Under the pieces are notes generated by a model. The model ran no database searches. It worked only from the letters and a program-made list of their open reading frames with translations, and had not been told where the DNA came from. A DNA stretch of 64,000 bases from Streptomyces sp. FIT100. GTDB lineage: Bacteria > Actinomycetota > Actinomycetes > Streptomycetales > Streptomycetaceae. The stretch is taken from assembly GCF_024584805.1 (NCBI RefSeq), contig NZ_CP075715.1, positions 2,654,001-2,718,000 on the forward strand, given 5' to 3'. The position numbers and the translations under genes were made by a program. Positions 16,805-25,397 of the stretch are shown in pieces (position 1 is the first letter of the stretch; the number at the start of each line of letters is the position of its first letter).

Positions 16805-18844
16805 TCAGCGTCGGGACACCGTCACGTACTGCTCCCGCACCTCCCGGTACCGCAGCAGCTCAGCGGCGATCGGGTCGAGCACCTTCGCCCGCCCGCAGGC
16901 CGCCGCGGCCTCCTTGAGGCGCCGCTCCGCGTCCTGCCCGTACCGCCGCGCGGGCCCCTTCGCGGCCGCGGCACACGCCCACTCCACGAGCGGCCCGCCC
17001 ACGATCCCCCCGAGCATCAGCAGCACCGGCGGTACCAGCATCGGCTCCAGGACGCCGATGATCTGGCCCAACAGCCACAGCCCGCCGTAGATCTGAAGCA
17101 GGGTCATCGCCGCCTGGGCCAGCACCGCGGCGGGCCACCACGTGGGCCGCGGCGGCCGAGGGCTCGGCGTGCCCAGCGTGACCGCGAGCTCGTCCAGCGC
17201 CTCGGGCAGCCCTTCCGCACCGCGCACCGCCGCCTCGCGCACGGCCTGCGCCCAGGGCACGGGCAGCCCGTGGGCGGCCTCGTCCGCGACCGTCCGCACC
17301 GCCTGCTCGACCCGCTGGCGTGCCGTGAGCTCCTCCTCCACCGGTTCCGGTGGCTGCGGCAGCCCGCCGCCGGGCGTGCGGACGCGCTCGTACCAGCGCC
17401 ACAGCCGCAGCCAGGGCGTACCGCAGGCACGCCCGGCGTTTCTGCGCCACTGGCGTTCGGCCTCCTCGCCGACCGCCTTGGCACCGACCGCGCCCGCCAG
17501 CCGCGCCGTGAAGTCGTCTCGGGCCCGCTCGCCGAGGCCGGGGTGCCCGTCGGCCACGTACAGGGACCTCAGCCGCTTCGCGGCCGCGTCGACGTCGGCG
17601 GAGATGCGCCGGGCGGCGGCGGTGTGGTCCTGGACGAAGCGTCCGAGCAGGTCGCGCAGTTCGCCGACGCCCTCGCCGGTGAGCGCCGACAGCGCGAGGA
17701 CGGTGGCGCCGGGTTCGCCGTGCTCTCCGAGGGCGATGCCGTCCTCGTCGAGGAGCCGGCGCAGATCGTCGAGGACCTGGTCGGCGGCGTCGCCGGGCAG
17801 CCTGTCGATCTGGTTGAGGACCACGAAGGTGACCTCGGCGTGCCCGGAGAGCGGTCGCAGATAGCGTTCGTGGAGGGCGGCGTCCGCGTACTTCTCCGGG
17901 TCGACGACCCAGACCACCGCGTCCACCAGCGCCAGCACCCGGTCCACCTGCTCACGGTGCACGGTCAGCGCCGAGTCGTGGTCGGGCAGGTCCACGAGGA
18001 CGAGCCCCTGCAGTGCCTCGTCGCCCGATCCGCCCGCGAGCGGCCTGCGGCGCAGCCGGCTGGGGATGGCGAGCCGGTCCAGCAGTCCGGCGGCGCCGTC
18101 GGACCAGGAGAGGGAGATCGGCGCGGATGTGGTGGGCCTGCGCAGGCCGGTTTCCGAGATGGGCACTCCGGCCAGGGCGTTGAACAGCGTCGACTTGCCG
18201 CTGCCGGTGGCGCCCGCGATGGCGACGACGGTGTGCTGCGAGGACAGCCGCTGCCGCGCGGCCGCCTCGCCGAGGACCCGGTCCGCCTCGTCGAGTGCGC
18301 GGCCGTCGAGCCGGGTGCGGGAGAGGCCCACGAGCTCGCGGAGCGCGCCGAGGCGGGCCCTGAGCGGGGCGGCGTACGCGCCTCCGACGGGGCTGTGGGG
18401 CTCGTCGGCGAGGAGCGAGACGTCGTCGTCCGCAAAGGCGGAGGGGTCGTTGGCACGGCGGGCGATGAGGCCGTCGTCCCAGCGGACGTCACCAGGTCTG
18501 GCGGCCTCCTCGGGCATCTCATGCGGCTCATGCGACTCCGGCGCCTTTGCCGCCTTGGCCGCCGATTCCTGTGCCGCCGGCTTCCCGGCCGCCGACTCCT
18601 GTGCCGCCTCACCGGACTCACCGGCGGACACGTCGGCGAGCCGGTCGGCAGAGCCGTCGGCGGACCCCTCGGCGGGTCCGCCCTCGGCCTCCGGCCCCCG
18701 CCCGGCATCCGACGCGGCCTGCGCCCCGGCTCCGGCCCTGGCCATGGCCCTGGCCCCGGCTTCCGCCTCGGCCTCGCCCTCGCCTTCGCCTTCGGACGCC
18801 CCGTTCCCCGAGCGCCCCTCGGTCTCCCCGGTGACAGCGGTCAC
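16805..18844 (-). CDS. YfjP-family dynamin-like GTPase with C-terminal membrane helices
   Basis: 679 aa from GTG 18844 (GGAGAGGTGA upstream). The first about 115 residues are low-complexity Glu/Ala/Gly. The G domain follows: G1 GATGSGKSTLFN, G2 region RPTTSAPI, G3 DLPDHDS, G4 NQID. After a helical region there are two hydrophobic segments at about 570-625 (WWPAAVLAQAAMTLLQIYGGLW, then LVPPVLLMLGGIVGG), so it is probably membrane-associated. Bacterial dynamin-like pairs of this kind (DynA/DynB in Streptomyces) stabilise FtsZ rings during sporulation septation. Whether these are those orthologues is uncertain, because those genes usually sit in a larger dyn cluster. It follows its partner GTPase with a 6-base gap. 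Confidence 0.85.
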   Translation of the reverse strand: MTAVTGETEGRSGNGASEGEGEGEAEAEAGARAMARAGAGAQAASDAGRGPEAEGGPAEGSADGSADRLADVSAGESGEAAQESAAGKPAAQESAAKAAKAPESHEPHEMPEEAARPGDVRWDDGLIARRANDPSAFADDDVSLLADEPHSPVGGAYAAPLRARLGALRELVGLSRTRLDGRALDEADRVLGEAAARQRLSSQHTVVAIAGATGSGKSTLFNALAGVPISETGLRRPTTSAPISLSWSDGAAGLLDRLAIPSRLRRRPLAGGSGDEALQGLVLVDLPDHDSALTVHREQVDRVLALVDAVVWVVDPEKYADAALHERYLRPLSGHAEVTFVVLNQIDRLPGDAADQVLDDLRRLLDEDGIALGEHGEPGATVLALSALTGEGVGELRDLLGRFVQDHTAAARRISADVDAAAKRLRSLYVADGHPGLGERARDDFTARLAGAVGAKAVGEEAERQWRRNAGRACGTPWLRLWRWYERVRTPGGGLPQPPEPVEEELTARQRVEQAVRTVADEAAHGLPVPWAQAVREAAVRGAEGLPEALDELAVTLGTPSPRPPRPTWWPAAVLAQAAMTLLQIYGGLWLLGQIIGVLEPMLVPPVLLMLGGIVGGPLVEWACAAAAKGPARRYGQDAERRLKEAAAACGRAKVLDPIAAELLRYREVREQYVTVSRR

Positions 18845-18850
18845 CAGCGC

Positions 18851-20575
18851 TCACCTCTCCTTCTGCAGTACGGACAGCGCGGCGATCAGCTCGGCCTGCG
18901 GCTCCGGAGTCACCTCAAGGGCATCGAGCGGGGCGAGCCGCCGGTCGCGCTCGTCGAGCAGTACGCGTTCGATGTACGTCTTCACGAGCTCGCTGCCCTT
19001 GTCGCGGAGCCCCAGCGCGCCGTGCGCACCCATGCGTTCGGCGAGCCGCTCCCCGGCCGCACGGGCGCGCCGGCCGCCGAGCAGGGACGAGGCGAGCAGC
19101 GCGGCGACGGTCTCGGCGTCGGGGGCGACGGAACGTTCCATGCCCCGTACCGCTTCCTCCGCGAGCTCCTCCAGCACCCGGCGCCAGCGGCGTACGGCCA
19201 TCCCGATGCGCTCCGAGCACTCCCGGTCCGCCGGCGTGCGTCCGCCGCCGACCGCCCCCGCGGCCGGCTCGCGCCGCCACGCCTCCTGGACCCGCTCGTC
19301 GGCCGCGGCGACGGCGCACTGAAGGAGGGCGGTGAGGCTCTCGGCGAGCGCGTCGAGGAGCTCGCCGGCCGAGCTGTCGCGCGGGTAGCCGCGCCAGCGG
19401 GTGCGGGCGTCCCCGGCGAGCACCGCTCCGCGGGCGAGCTGTTTGCGCACCCGCTCGGCCTCCAGGGCGTACGCCTCCTCGACCGCGCCGGAGAGGCGCA
19501 GGGCGGCGGCGTACTGCGCGGCGACGGCGCCCGCGAGCTCCGGCATGCGGGCGTCGAGCGAGTCGATGACCCCGGCCGCGGTCCGTACGACGGTCTGCTG
19601 GCGTGCGGCGGGGTCCAGGGCGCGGTGCACCAGCCACTCCCGCAGCGCGACGACGGCGGAGTCCGGCAGCAGTCCGCTGCCGCGGCCCGCGGACTCGGGC
19701 AGCTCGGGGATGGTGAACCGCGGTACGTGGCCGAGCCCCGCTTTGGTCAGCAGCGCCGCGTACTGCCGGGACACCTCGTTGATCACCTGGTGCGGCACCC
19801 GGTCGAGCACGGTGACGAGCATCGCGTCGTACTCCTTCGCCGTGCGCAGCAGATGCCAGGGGACGGCGTCCGCGTACCGGGAGGCGGTGGTGACCATGAT
19901 CCAGATGTCGGCGGCGCAGATCAGTTCGGCGGCGAGCATCCGGTTCTCGACGACGAGCGAGTCGACGTCGGGGGCGTCGAGCAGGGCGATCCCGGGGGGC
20001 AGGGTGGCGGAGGTCTCGATCCGCAGAGCGCCGTCGTCCGCCGACCCGCCACCGGTGCCGACGCCCGCACCGACGCCGACGCCTCCACCGACACCGGCAC
20101 CGATGCCGGTGCCGGTGCCGGTGCCGGTGCCCGCTCCGGGACCGGCACCCGGGCCGGTACGCGTGAGCGCACCCCCGGCCGCGGTCTCCTCCTGCTGCGG
20201 GAGCCACACGCGCGTGAGGTACGGCAGTACGCGCATCCCCGCGAACCAGTGGTGGTCGTCCGGGTGGCACACGAGCACCGGCGTCCTCGTGGTGGGCCGC
20301 AGCACTCCCGCCTCGCTCACCCGGCGCCCCACGAGGGAGTTGACCAGTGTCGACTTCCCGGCTCCGGTGGACCCACCGACCACCACGAGCAGCGGCGCGT
20401 CGGGATCTTTGAGCCGGGGAACGAGATAGTCGTCCAGCTGCGCGAGCAGTTCGTCTCGCGTCCGCCGCGCACGCGGCGCGCCGGGAAGGGGCAGTGGAAG
20501 ACGCACGGCAGCGACACGGTCGCGCAGGGCGGAGAGTGCGTCGATCAACTGAGGCCGTACTTCCATGGTCACCAC
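18851..20575 (-). CDS. dynamin-family GTPase, operon partner
   Basis: 574 aa; the GTG at 20575 and the ATG at 20566 are both possible starts and neither has a strong RBS. The G domain has G1 [14 protein letters not shown], the switch region [10 protein letters not shown] and G3 [10 protein letters not shown]4 is divergent (VTVLDRV rather than NKxD). Between G2 and G3 a run of alternating Gly/Thr/Val/Ala (about 38 residues) is encoded by simple repeats at 20050-20159. The rest is helical, as in dynamin stalks, with no clear membrane segment. It probably heterodimerises with the downstream GTPase, and the operon ends at the 16725 hairpin. Confidence 0.85.
   Translation of the reverse strand: MVTMEVRPQLIDALSALRDRVAAVRLPLPLPGAPRARRTRDELLAQLDDYLVPRLKDPDAPLLVVVGGSTGAGKSTLVNSLVGRRVSEAGVLRPTTRTPVLVCHPDDHHWFAGMRVLPYLTRVWLPQQEETAAGGALTRTGPGAGPGAGTGTGTGTGIGAGVGGGVGVGAGVGTGGGSADDGALRIETSATLPPGIALLDAPDVDSLVVENRMLAAELICAADIWIMVTTASRYADAVPWHLLRTAKEYDAMLVTVLDRVPHQVINEVSRQYAALLTKAGLGHVPRFTIPELPESAGRGSGLLPDSAVVALREWLVHRALDPAARQQTVVRTAAGVIDSLDARMPELAGAVAAQYAAALRLSGAVEEAYALEAERVRKQLARGAVLAGDARTRWRGYPRDSSAGELLDALAESLTALLQCAVAAADERVQEAWRREPAAGAVGGGRTPADRECSERIGMAVRRWRRVLEELAEEAVRGMERSVAPDAETVAALLASSLLGGRRARAAGERLAERMGAHGALGLRDKGSELVKTYIERVLLDERDRRLAPLDALEVTPEPQAELIAALSVLQKER
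20050..20159. repeat. simple-repeat tract inside the dynamin gene
   Basis: Imperfect 6-bp repeats with four perfect GCCGGT units at 20105-20128 encode a Gly-x run between the G2 and G3 motifs. It is likely to vary in length between strains by slippage. Confidence 0.8.
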
Positions 20576-20887
20576 ATGCGAAGAATGCCCAATTTTAGAG
20601 TCTTTTTGAAGCGTATAAGCATCCCTGCGCGCCGATCAGACAGACGGAACAGACGGGACGAGTGGGGCGCAGGCATAACGAGTGCACAACACCCGGGCCC
20701 AGAGGCGAAAAAAGCGCTGCGAGAATCGCACCTGCCTGCGATTATCGGTTCGCTTCACCGAACCTCCACATCGTGCCACGCAGGTGAAGCATCCGGGTCA
20801 AGGTGATCGGAGCCCTATCCTTGTCCCGGCGTCCCGGCAAGGTCACGGACAACCCACCAGGGCTCCAGGCCGCCGAGGCCACACCCG
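20576..20887. other. 312-base gap before the tRNA, with an inverted repeat
   Basis: No gene is supported. It must hold the leftward promoter of the GTPase operon and the rightward tRNA promoter. An inverted repeat CGAGAATCGCA / TGCGATTATCG (20720-20730, 20737-20747; 10 of 11 pairs, 6-base loop) is the only notable structure. Confidence 0.55.
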
Positions 20888-20963
20888 GCCCCCGTAGCTC
20901 AGTGGATAGAGCAGGCGCCTTCTAAGCGCTTGGCCGCAGGTTCGAGTCCTGCCGGGGGCGCCA
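20888..20963 (+). tRNA. tRNA-Arg (anticodon TCT)
   Basis: A complete cloverleaf is readable. The acceptor stem GCCCCCG pairs with CGGGGGC. The D-arm is GCTC...GAGC. The anticodon stem GGCGC/GCGCT carries loop CTTCTAA with TCT, reading AGA. The T-arm is GCAGG-TTCGAGT-CCTGC, followed by discriminator G and an encoded CCA. It is 76 bases including CCA. Its 3' end is a typical integration site, and an integrase relic lies about 170 bases further on. Confidence 0.97.
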
Positions 20964-21129
20964 GTGGCTCCACGTCAGACTGGCGACGTTTTCGCAGGTC
21001 AGGTCGTGTCTGCCTGGCGGCTGTCTCCCAGGCCACTCACATGCACCCGAAAGCCCGCCGAGCAATGCCGAAGGACGGTGCGGGACCCCATCTGCGTGGA
21101 ATCCCGCATCGCCCTCGACCGCATCCGAC

Positions 21130-21370
21130 CTATCCCGCCTCGGGAACGTACCGGATGCCTTCGATCTGCTTCAGATAGTCGGCCAGCCGGCCGGCGATGC
21201 TCCTCGCATAGACAGCGAGGAGCACGGGCGCGCTGTTCCCCGCCCACTCGGCGACCTGGGCAGGAGGTATCCCCTTGTTGAGCCGCGCCGTGAGGCAGGT
21301 GTAACGGCAGTCGTACACACGCTTGCCCGCCTCCGGTTCTCGGTACCGGCGTGCGCGTCGGAGACCCCGC
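21130..21370 (-). pseudogene. tyrosine recombinase (integrase) C-terminal remnant
   Basis: One frame reads YREPEAGKRVYDCRYTC, continues TARLNKGIPPAQVAEWAGNS and then APVLLAVYARSIAG, ending in a stop at 21130. This matches the C-terminal catalytic box of actinomycete phage/plasmid integrases (R-x-x-C/H, then AEWAGHS and the catalytic Tyr in LLxxYA). The usual His of AEWAGHS is Asn, and the N-terminal three quarters of the enzyme are missing; upstream sequence only continues out of frame. It is therefore inactive. Its position next to a tRNA with the C-terminus facing the att site is the standard layout of an integrated element. Confidence 0.8.
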
Positions 21371-21542
21371 AGCCCCCGTGCGCGTACTCACCCGGGCAGC
21401 GCGCCTTGATCAGGCCGGCGAAGAACTCCTCGACGGCGGGCAGGCCCCTCGGCCCCGCGCTGACGTTCTCCGCTTCCGAGTGGTCCTCCCCGTTCACAGC
21501 GCGCAGGCCGGCACCTACGATCGCTGACACCCAGACGTCGAG

Positions 21543-21589
21543 CAGCAGTGCCCCGCCGGCGGCATAGAACCGTCGGCGGGGCACTGCTG
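21543..21589. terminator. large hairpin in the integrase-remnant region
   Basis: CAGCAGTGCCCCGCC (21543-21557) pairs with GGCGGGGCACTGCTG (21575-21589), and the stem extends inward to about 19 pairs with one mismatch. It is probably a bidirectional terminator left from the element. Confidence 0.55.
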
Positions 21590-21802
21590 TGGAGCGGGGC
21601 TTGCGGAAAGACCTCAAAGGCGTGGCTCAGAGGTGTGGCCAAGACCGCCAGGGAACGGGCGAACGCACCGGACGCGGCACGGGATCCCACCAATCGTTGA
21701 ACAGACAGAGGCGTACCGACAACGAGGCAAGCGGCCGATGAGATCGCATGCCGGAGGGCACCGCGGAGGAGCGGAGCCGGAGGATACGCGCGAGAGCCGA
21801 GA

Positions 21803-22561
21803 TCAGTCCACGAGCATGATCACGGATGCGGTGATGCCCACCACCGCGATGACGCCGCGCAGTGCGTCAGGCGACAGTCTGCGCCCGACGCGGGCACCCA
21901 GAGTGCCACCCAGAGTCGAGCCCAGGGCGATGACACCGGCGGCAGCCCAATCGACCTCCGTCACGGCGATGAACACCACGGCGGCGACGCCGTTGACGAT
22001 CGTTGCGAGGACGTTCTTGGCAGCGTTGAGCCGCTGCAGGTCGTCACGGAGCCAGCTGCCGAACATGCCCATGAGCAGGACGCCTTGGGCGGCGCCGAAG
22101 TAGCCACCGTAAATGCCCGCACCCAGTACCCCGCACAGCATCGGCATGCCGCCGTCCTGGTCGCTGTCTTCTCCCTGGCGAGCTGTCAGCCATCGGTTCA
22201 AACGGGGCTGGAGCATCACGAGGCAACAGGCAAGCAGGATGAGTACCGGCACCACCGCGTCGAAGGCGGAGACCGGTAGCGCGAGGAGAAGCAGGGCGCC
22301 GACGAGCCCTCCGACCAACGAACAAGCCCCAAAACGGACGAGGCGCTTCGACTGGCCTTTGAGTTCATGACGGTAGCCATGAGCGGCACTCAGGACACCT
22401 GGTACCAGACCGATGTTGTTCGACACGTTGGCCAGGACCGGGGGGTACCCGAACGCAAGCAGGGTCGGAAAGGTGATCAAGGTACCTGAGCCGACCACCG
22501 CGTTGATCGCTCCGGCGGCAACGCTTGCACCACCGATGGCGATCATTGTGAGGGCGTCCAT
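21803..22561 (-). CDS. TauE/SafE-family membrane exporter
   Basis: 252 aa from ATG 22561 (AGAGAGGTGACC upstream). About eight hydrophobic helices are present, with the duplicated family motif in the first helices (GAINAVVGSGTLITFPTLLAFGYPP and NVSNNIGLVPG) and its second copy (GAGIYGGYFGAAQGVLLMG). TauE/SafE proteins export sulfite, sulfoacetate or other organic anions. It is the last gene of the leftward arm, 4 bases after the GltB-like gene, so it is likely to serve the cluster by removing a small anion or product. The anion identity cannot be read from sequence. Confidence 0.88.
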   Translation of the reverse strand: MDALTMIAIGGASVAAGAINAVVGSGTLITFPTLLAFGYPPVLANVSNNIGLVPGVLSAAHGYRHELKGQSKRLVRFGACSLVGGLVGALLLLALPVSAFDAVVPVLILLACCLVMLQPRLNRWLTARQGEDSDQDGGMPMLCGVLGAGIYGGYFGAAQGVLLMGMFGSWLRDDLQRLNAAKNVLATIVNGVAAVVFIAVTEVDWAAAGVIALGSTLGGTLGARVGRRLSPDALRGVIAVVGITASVIMLVD

Positions 22562-22565
22562 ACGG

Positions 22566-23840
22566 TCACCTCTCTGTGTTCGCGGCAGACCTGGCGGATC
22601 CCTCGGACAGCCATATGTCCTCCGCACTCAGATCGTCGACGGTGTAGTTGCCCAACGCGCTGATCAGCAGGCGCATCTCGACACCAAGACAGTTCACGAG
22701 ATTGACCAGTCCCTGCTCCGGATCCTCGTCGGCCGCAGCCAGTGCGGCCCGGCCGAGGCCCACGGCGGAGGCGCCCAGGGCGAGGCATTTGACCGCTCGG
22801 GCTCCTTCCCAGATCCGACCCGTCACGAGCAGGCAGTTGTCCTGAGCGTCCAGACGGTCGAGACAATCGGCCAGAGGAAGTCCGACGTGGTTGAGAAAGG
22901 ACCGCGGCGCCCAGCCCGTACCGCTCTCTGCGCCGTCCACGGTCACCGCGTCCGCACCGGCCTGCCACGCGACCGATGCGGCGTGGTGGACGTCACGGGA
23001 GGGCGGCAGCTTCACCCACACGCGGCATCGCGGGTAGTTGTTGCGCATCAGCCGGATCTGGTTGCGCAGGATCTCCTCGGTAAACGTACCGGGACTGCTG
23101 CAGCGCAGTACGGAGTCGGTGTTCTGGTCGTAGACATCCAGGATGTCGTACTGCGCAGAGAGTTCGCTCGCTCGGTTCCTCGCGACGAGTGTCATGCCCC
23201 CGACGCCGGGCTTCGCGCCCTGCCCGACCTTCAGCTCGAAGGCCAGTCGGCCGCTCTCCAGTAGCGGCTGTGCAGCGGGGTCGCTGTAGACCAGGTTCCA
23301 CACTTCAGCATCGGCATCTTCGGTGCTCTGCTGAACGACGACGCCACCCAGCCCATCCGGTACGGCGTCGGTGTAGGCCGTGATCCTGCTCAGCAGGGAG
23401 CCGTGCTGCTCACCCTCCATCCGCCCGTAGCCCGAGACGGGGACGATGTTCTCGCCGATGACCATGGGGATACCCAACTGGCCGGCTTGCTGGGAGACCG
23501 CTGTCCCCAGCTCGCCATTGGCCACTTGGGTGGAACCGAATGCCGATACGTAGACCGGCAGGGAGGAACGGAATCCGCCGACTTCCGCCGACAGATCCAC
23601 GTCATCGGACAACGGTTCCCGACCGAGGGCGATCATCTTCTCCATGCGCCGTGGCACGAAGACCGGGGGAACGAGGCGAGCGCGGTCGATCGAATCCCTC
23701 GCTCTGGCCGAGCCGTCGACATACTCCCCGAACATCGTGGTGCCGTATCTGAGGCTGTTCGGAAACGCCTCGGCCGCACCGTACTTGGCCCGAGCTCGGA
23801 CCTGTTGGTCCGGGAAACCCGGTGCCTTCAGATCGCTCAC
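22566..23840 (-). CDS. GltB-like FMN-binding oxidoreductase (glutamate synthase core)
   Basis: 424 aa from GTG 23840, which overlaps the upstream stop (GTGA). The FMN-barrel half of glutamate synthase is recognisable: ELKVGQGAKPGVGG, RVWVKLPPS, AGADAVTVDGAESGTGWAPRS and the closing ALGASAVGLGRAALAA. There is no glutaminase domain, and I see no cysteine cluster for the 3Fe-4S centre. The enzyme thus resembles the stand-alone FMN subunits of archaeal-type glutamate synthase or N-methylglutamate synthase rather than full GltB. It could aminate a 2-oxo acid or perform another flavin-dependent C-N step; the substrate is unknown. It is translationally coupled to the AsnRS-like gene. Confidence 0.82.
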   Translation of the reverse strand: MSDLKAPGFPDQQVRARAKYGAAEAFPNSLRYGTTMFGEYVDGSARARDSIDRARLVPPVFVPRRMEKMIALGREPLSDDVDLSAEVGGFRSSLPVYVSAFGSTQVANGELGTAVSQQAGQLGIPMVIGENIVPVSGYGRMEGEQHGSLLSRITAYTDAVPDGLGGVVVQQSTEDADAEVWNLVYSDPAAQPLLESGRLAFELKVGQGAKPGVGGMTLVARNRASELSAQYDILDVYDQNTDSVLRCSSPGTFTEEILRNQIRLMRNNYPRCRVWVKLPPSRDVHHAASVAWQAGADAVTVDGAESGTGWAPRSFLNHVGLPLADCLDRLDAQDNCLLVTGRIWEGARAVKCLALGASAVGLGRAALAAADEDPEQGLVNLVNCLGVEMRLLISALGNYTVDDLSAEDIWLSEGSARSAANTER

Positions 23841-24856
23841 GGGCGAGCCAGCCCGGGGAGCTTCGGGTAGGCCGACGCCTGCCAGACGGCGTCCAGGCCG
23901 CCGAGGAACCGGGTGAATCGCTCGACGCCAAGGCCGAAGCCCGCGCTCGAAGGGATACCTTCGCGGGCCAAGGTCAGGTACCACTCGTACTTCGCAGGGT
24001 TCTCGCCCGTCTCCCGGATCCGCGCGACGAGGTTGCGGTAGTCCGACTCGCGCTCGCTGCCACTCATCATCTCGCCGAAGCCGCCAGGGAATATGAGGTC
24101 GAAGTTGCGCAGCACGCCCGGCTCTTCGGGGCACTCCTTGTCGTAGAAGCCACGGGAGCCCTTGGGGTAACCGGTGATGAAGAACGGTTGTTCAGCGGTC
24201 CGGGAGATGACCTCCTCACCCTGCCAGTCGATCTCCGCGTGCGCGTCCTGAGCATGACCACGCGCCTGCAGGTTCGCGACGGCCTGCGTGTGGGACGTCC
24301 GGCCGTAGGGCGCGCTGAGCACCTGCTTCAGCTGCTCCACGTCCCGTCCGAGCTCTTCCAACTCCGCCTGCGCCGTGGCCAGGACGTGCTCGACGCAGTG
24401 CTTCGTCAGCCTCTCGGCGACATCCATCGCCTCCTCGCGCGAACCGTTGGCGATTTCGACATCGAGCTGGTGAAACTCGGCGAGATGGCGGTGAGTGACC
24501 GCAGTCTCCAAGGGCTCCAGGCGCACGTTCGGTGCCACATGAAAAATCTTCTCGAAAGCGAGCAGGGACGCCTGCTTGTAGAGGATCCCGCTCGTCATGA
24601 GCTTGAAGCGGTGCCCGTAGTAGTCGATGTCGACCTGCTTGGCACCCCGTGCACCCGGATCAGTGACCGGCCCGATCGTAGGCGGCAGAAGCTCCGTGAA
24701 TCCGTCGCTGCTGAGGAACTCACGTGCACCAGCGATGAACCTGTTTTGCACGATCAACGCAGCACGGGTTCGCTTCGAAGTCAGGTGGGCACGGGGAGTG
24801 GGGAGACTGACGCCGGAGGTCTCGGCAGACAAGCCCTTTTCCTTTCTGAGTTTCAT
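23837..24856 (-). CDS. AsnRS-like class II synthetase core without anticodon domain
   Basis: 339 aa from ATG 24856; TTG 24832 (codon 9, behind AGGAAAAGG) may be the real start. The whole length is a class IIb catalytic core. Substrate loop SGILYKQASLLAFEKIFHVAP is followed by motif 2 THRHLAEFHQLDVEI, NFDLIFPGGFGEMMSGSERE and motif 3 GFGLGVERFTRFLGG, as in asparaginyl-tRNA synthetase. The N-terminal OB-fold anticodon domain (about 100 residues in AsnRS/AspRS) is absent. Archaeal paralogues of this form act as asparagine synthetases (aspartyl-adenylate plus ammonia). An acidic amino acid such as 3-methylaspartate from the mutase encoded nearby is a natural candidate substrate, which is inference. 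It heads the leftward arm. Confidence 0.85.
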   Translation of the reverse strand: MKLRKEKGLSAETSGVSLPTPRAHLTSKRTRAALIVQNRFIAGAREFLSSDGFTELLPPTIGPVTDPGARGAKQVDIDYYGHRFKLMTSGILYKQASLLAFEKIFHVAPNVRLEPLETAVTHRHLAEFHQLDVEIANGSREEAMDVAERLTKHCVEHVLATAQAELEELGRDVEQLKQVLSAPYGRTSHTQAVANLQARGHAQDAHAEIDWQGEEVISRTAEQPFFITGYPKGSRGFYDKECPEEPGVLRNFDLIFPGGFGEMMSGSERESDYRNLVARIRETGENPAKYEWYLTLAREGIPSSAGFGLGVERFTRFLGGLDAVWQASAYPKLPGLARP

Positions 24857-25397
24857 GGGAAAGCGGCCGGTGTTCAGGACCTTCGGACGAGCGCGCCCGA
24901 AAAGGCCACAGGAGCGTTGACGTGAATAGATGATGCTGCACGAAACTTGCGCAGAGACTCATGCTACCCCGCTCGGTAACCGGGGATGGGGAGCCGGCAT
25001 CTTCATCGATGGCCGGATGCACGGATTCAAGGATCAGACGTGCAGCCAGGAAGGCTAGCACAGTTCCCTGAGGTGCTGTCCCCCATGAAGTGAGGGGGCG
25101 GCATGGTTACTTGACAGTTTCGATGCCTCTTGCCGTCGAGCTGTGGATCATTTTGACTTGCTAATTCGACGCGTGGCATGATGACTGCTCTCGACAGCAA
25201 GATCGGACAGGCACGCGTAGTCGGCTTGATCCGGTAGGCAGTCACCTCTCTACACCTCTGGGACTTCCCCGAGGAACTCGCAACCGCGTACGCCACTGAT
25301 CTGCGTTCAGGGATTCCTGCGCTCATTCGGCGACTCGGTCAATTCTGCTTGCCAAAATCTGGACAGTACGGCCTCGAGCCTTTCCAAGGGGACCACA
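24857..25397. promoter_or_regulatory. 541-base divergent control region of the island cluster
   Basis: No complete gene. A candidate rightward promoter is TTGACT (25153-25158), 18 bases, CATGAT (25177-25182). A perfect -35 TTGACA at 25111-25116 has no matching -10. A stop-free stretch (25237-25449) reads into the monooxygenase region in another frame but looks like chance or a decayed fragment. No clear repressor site was seen, and no regulator gene is present in the cluster. Confidence 0.4.
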
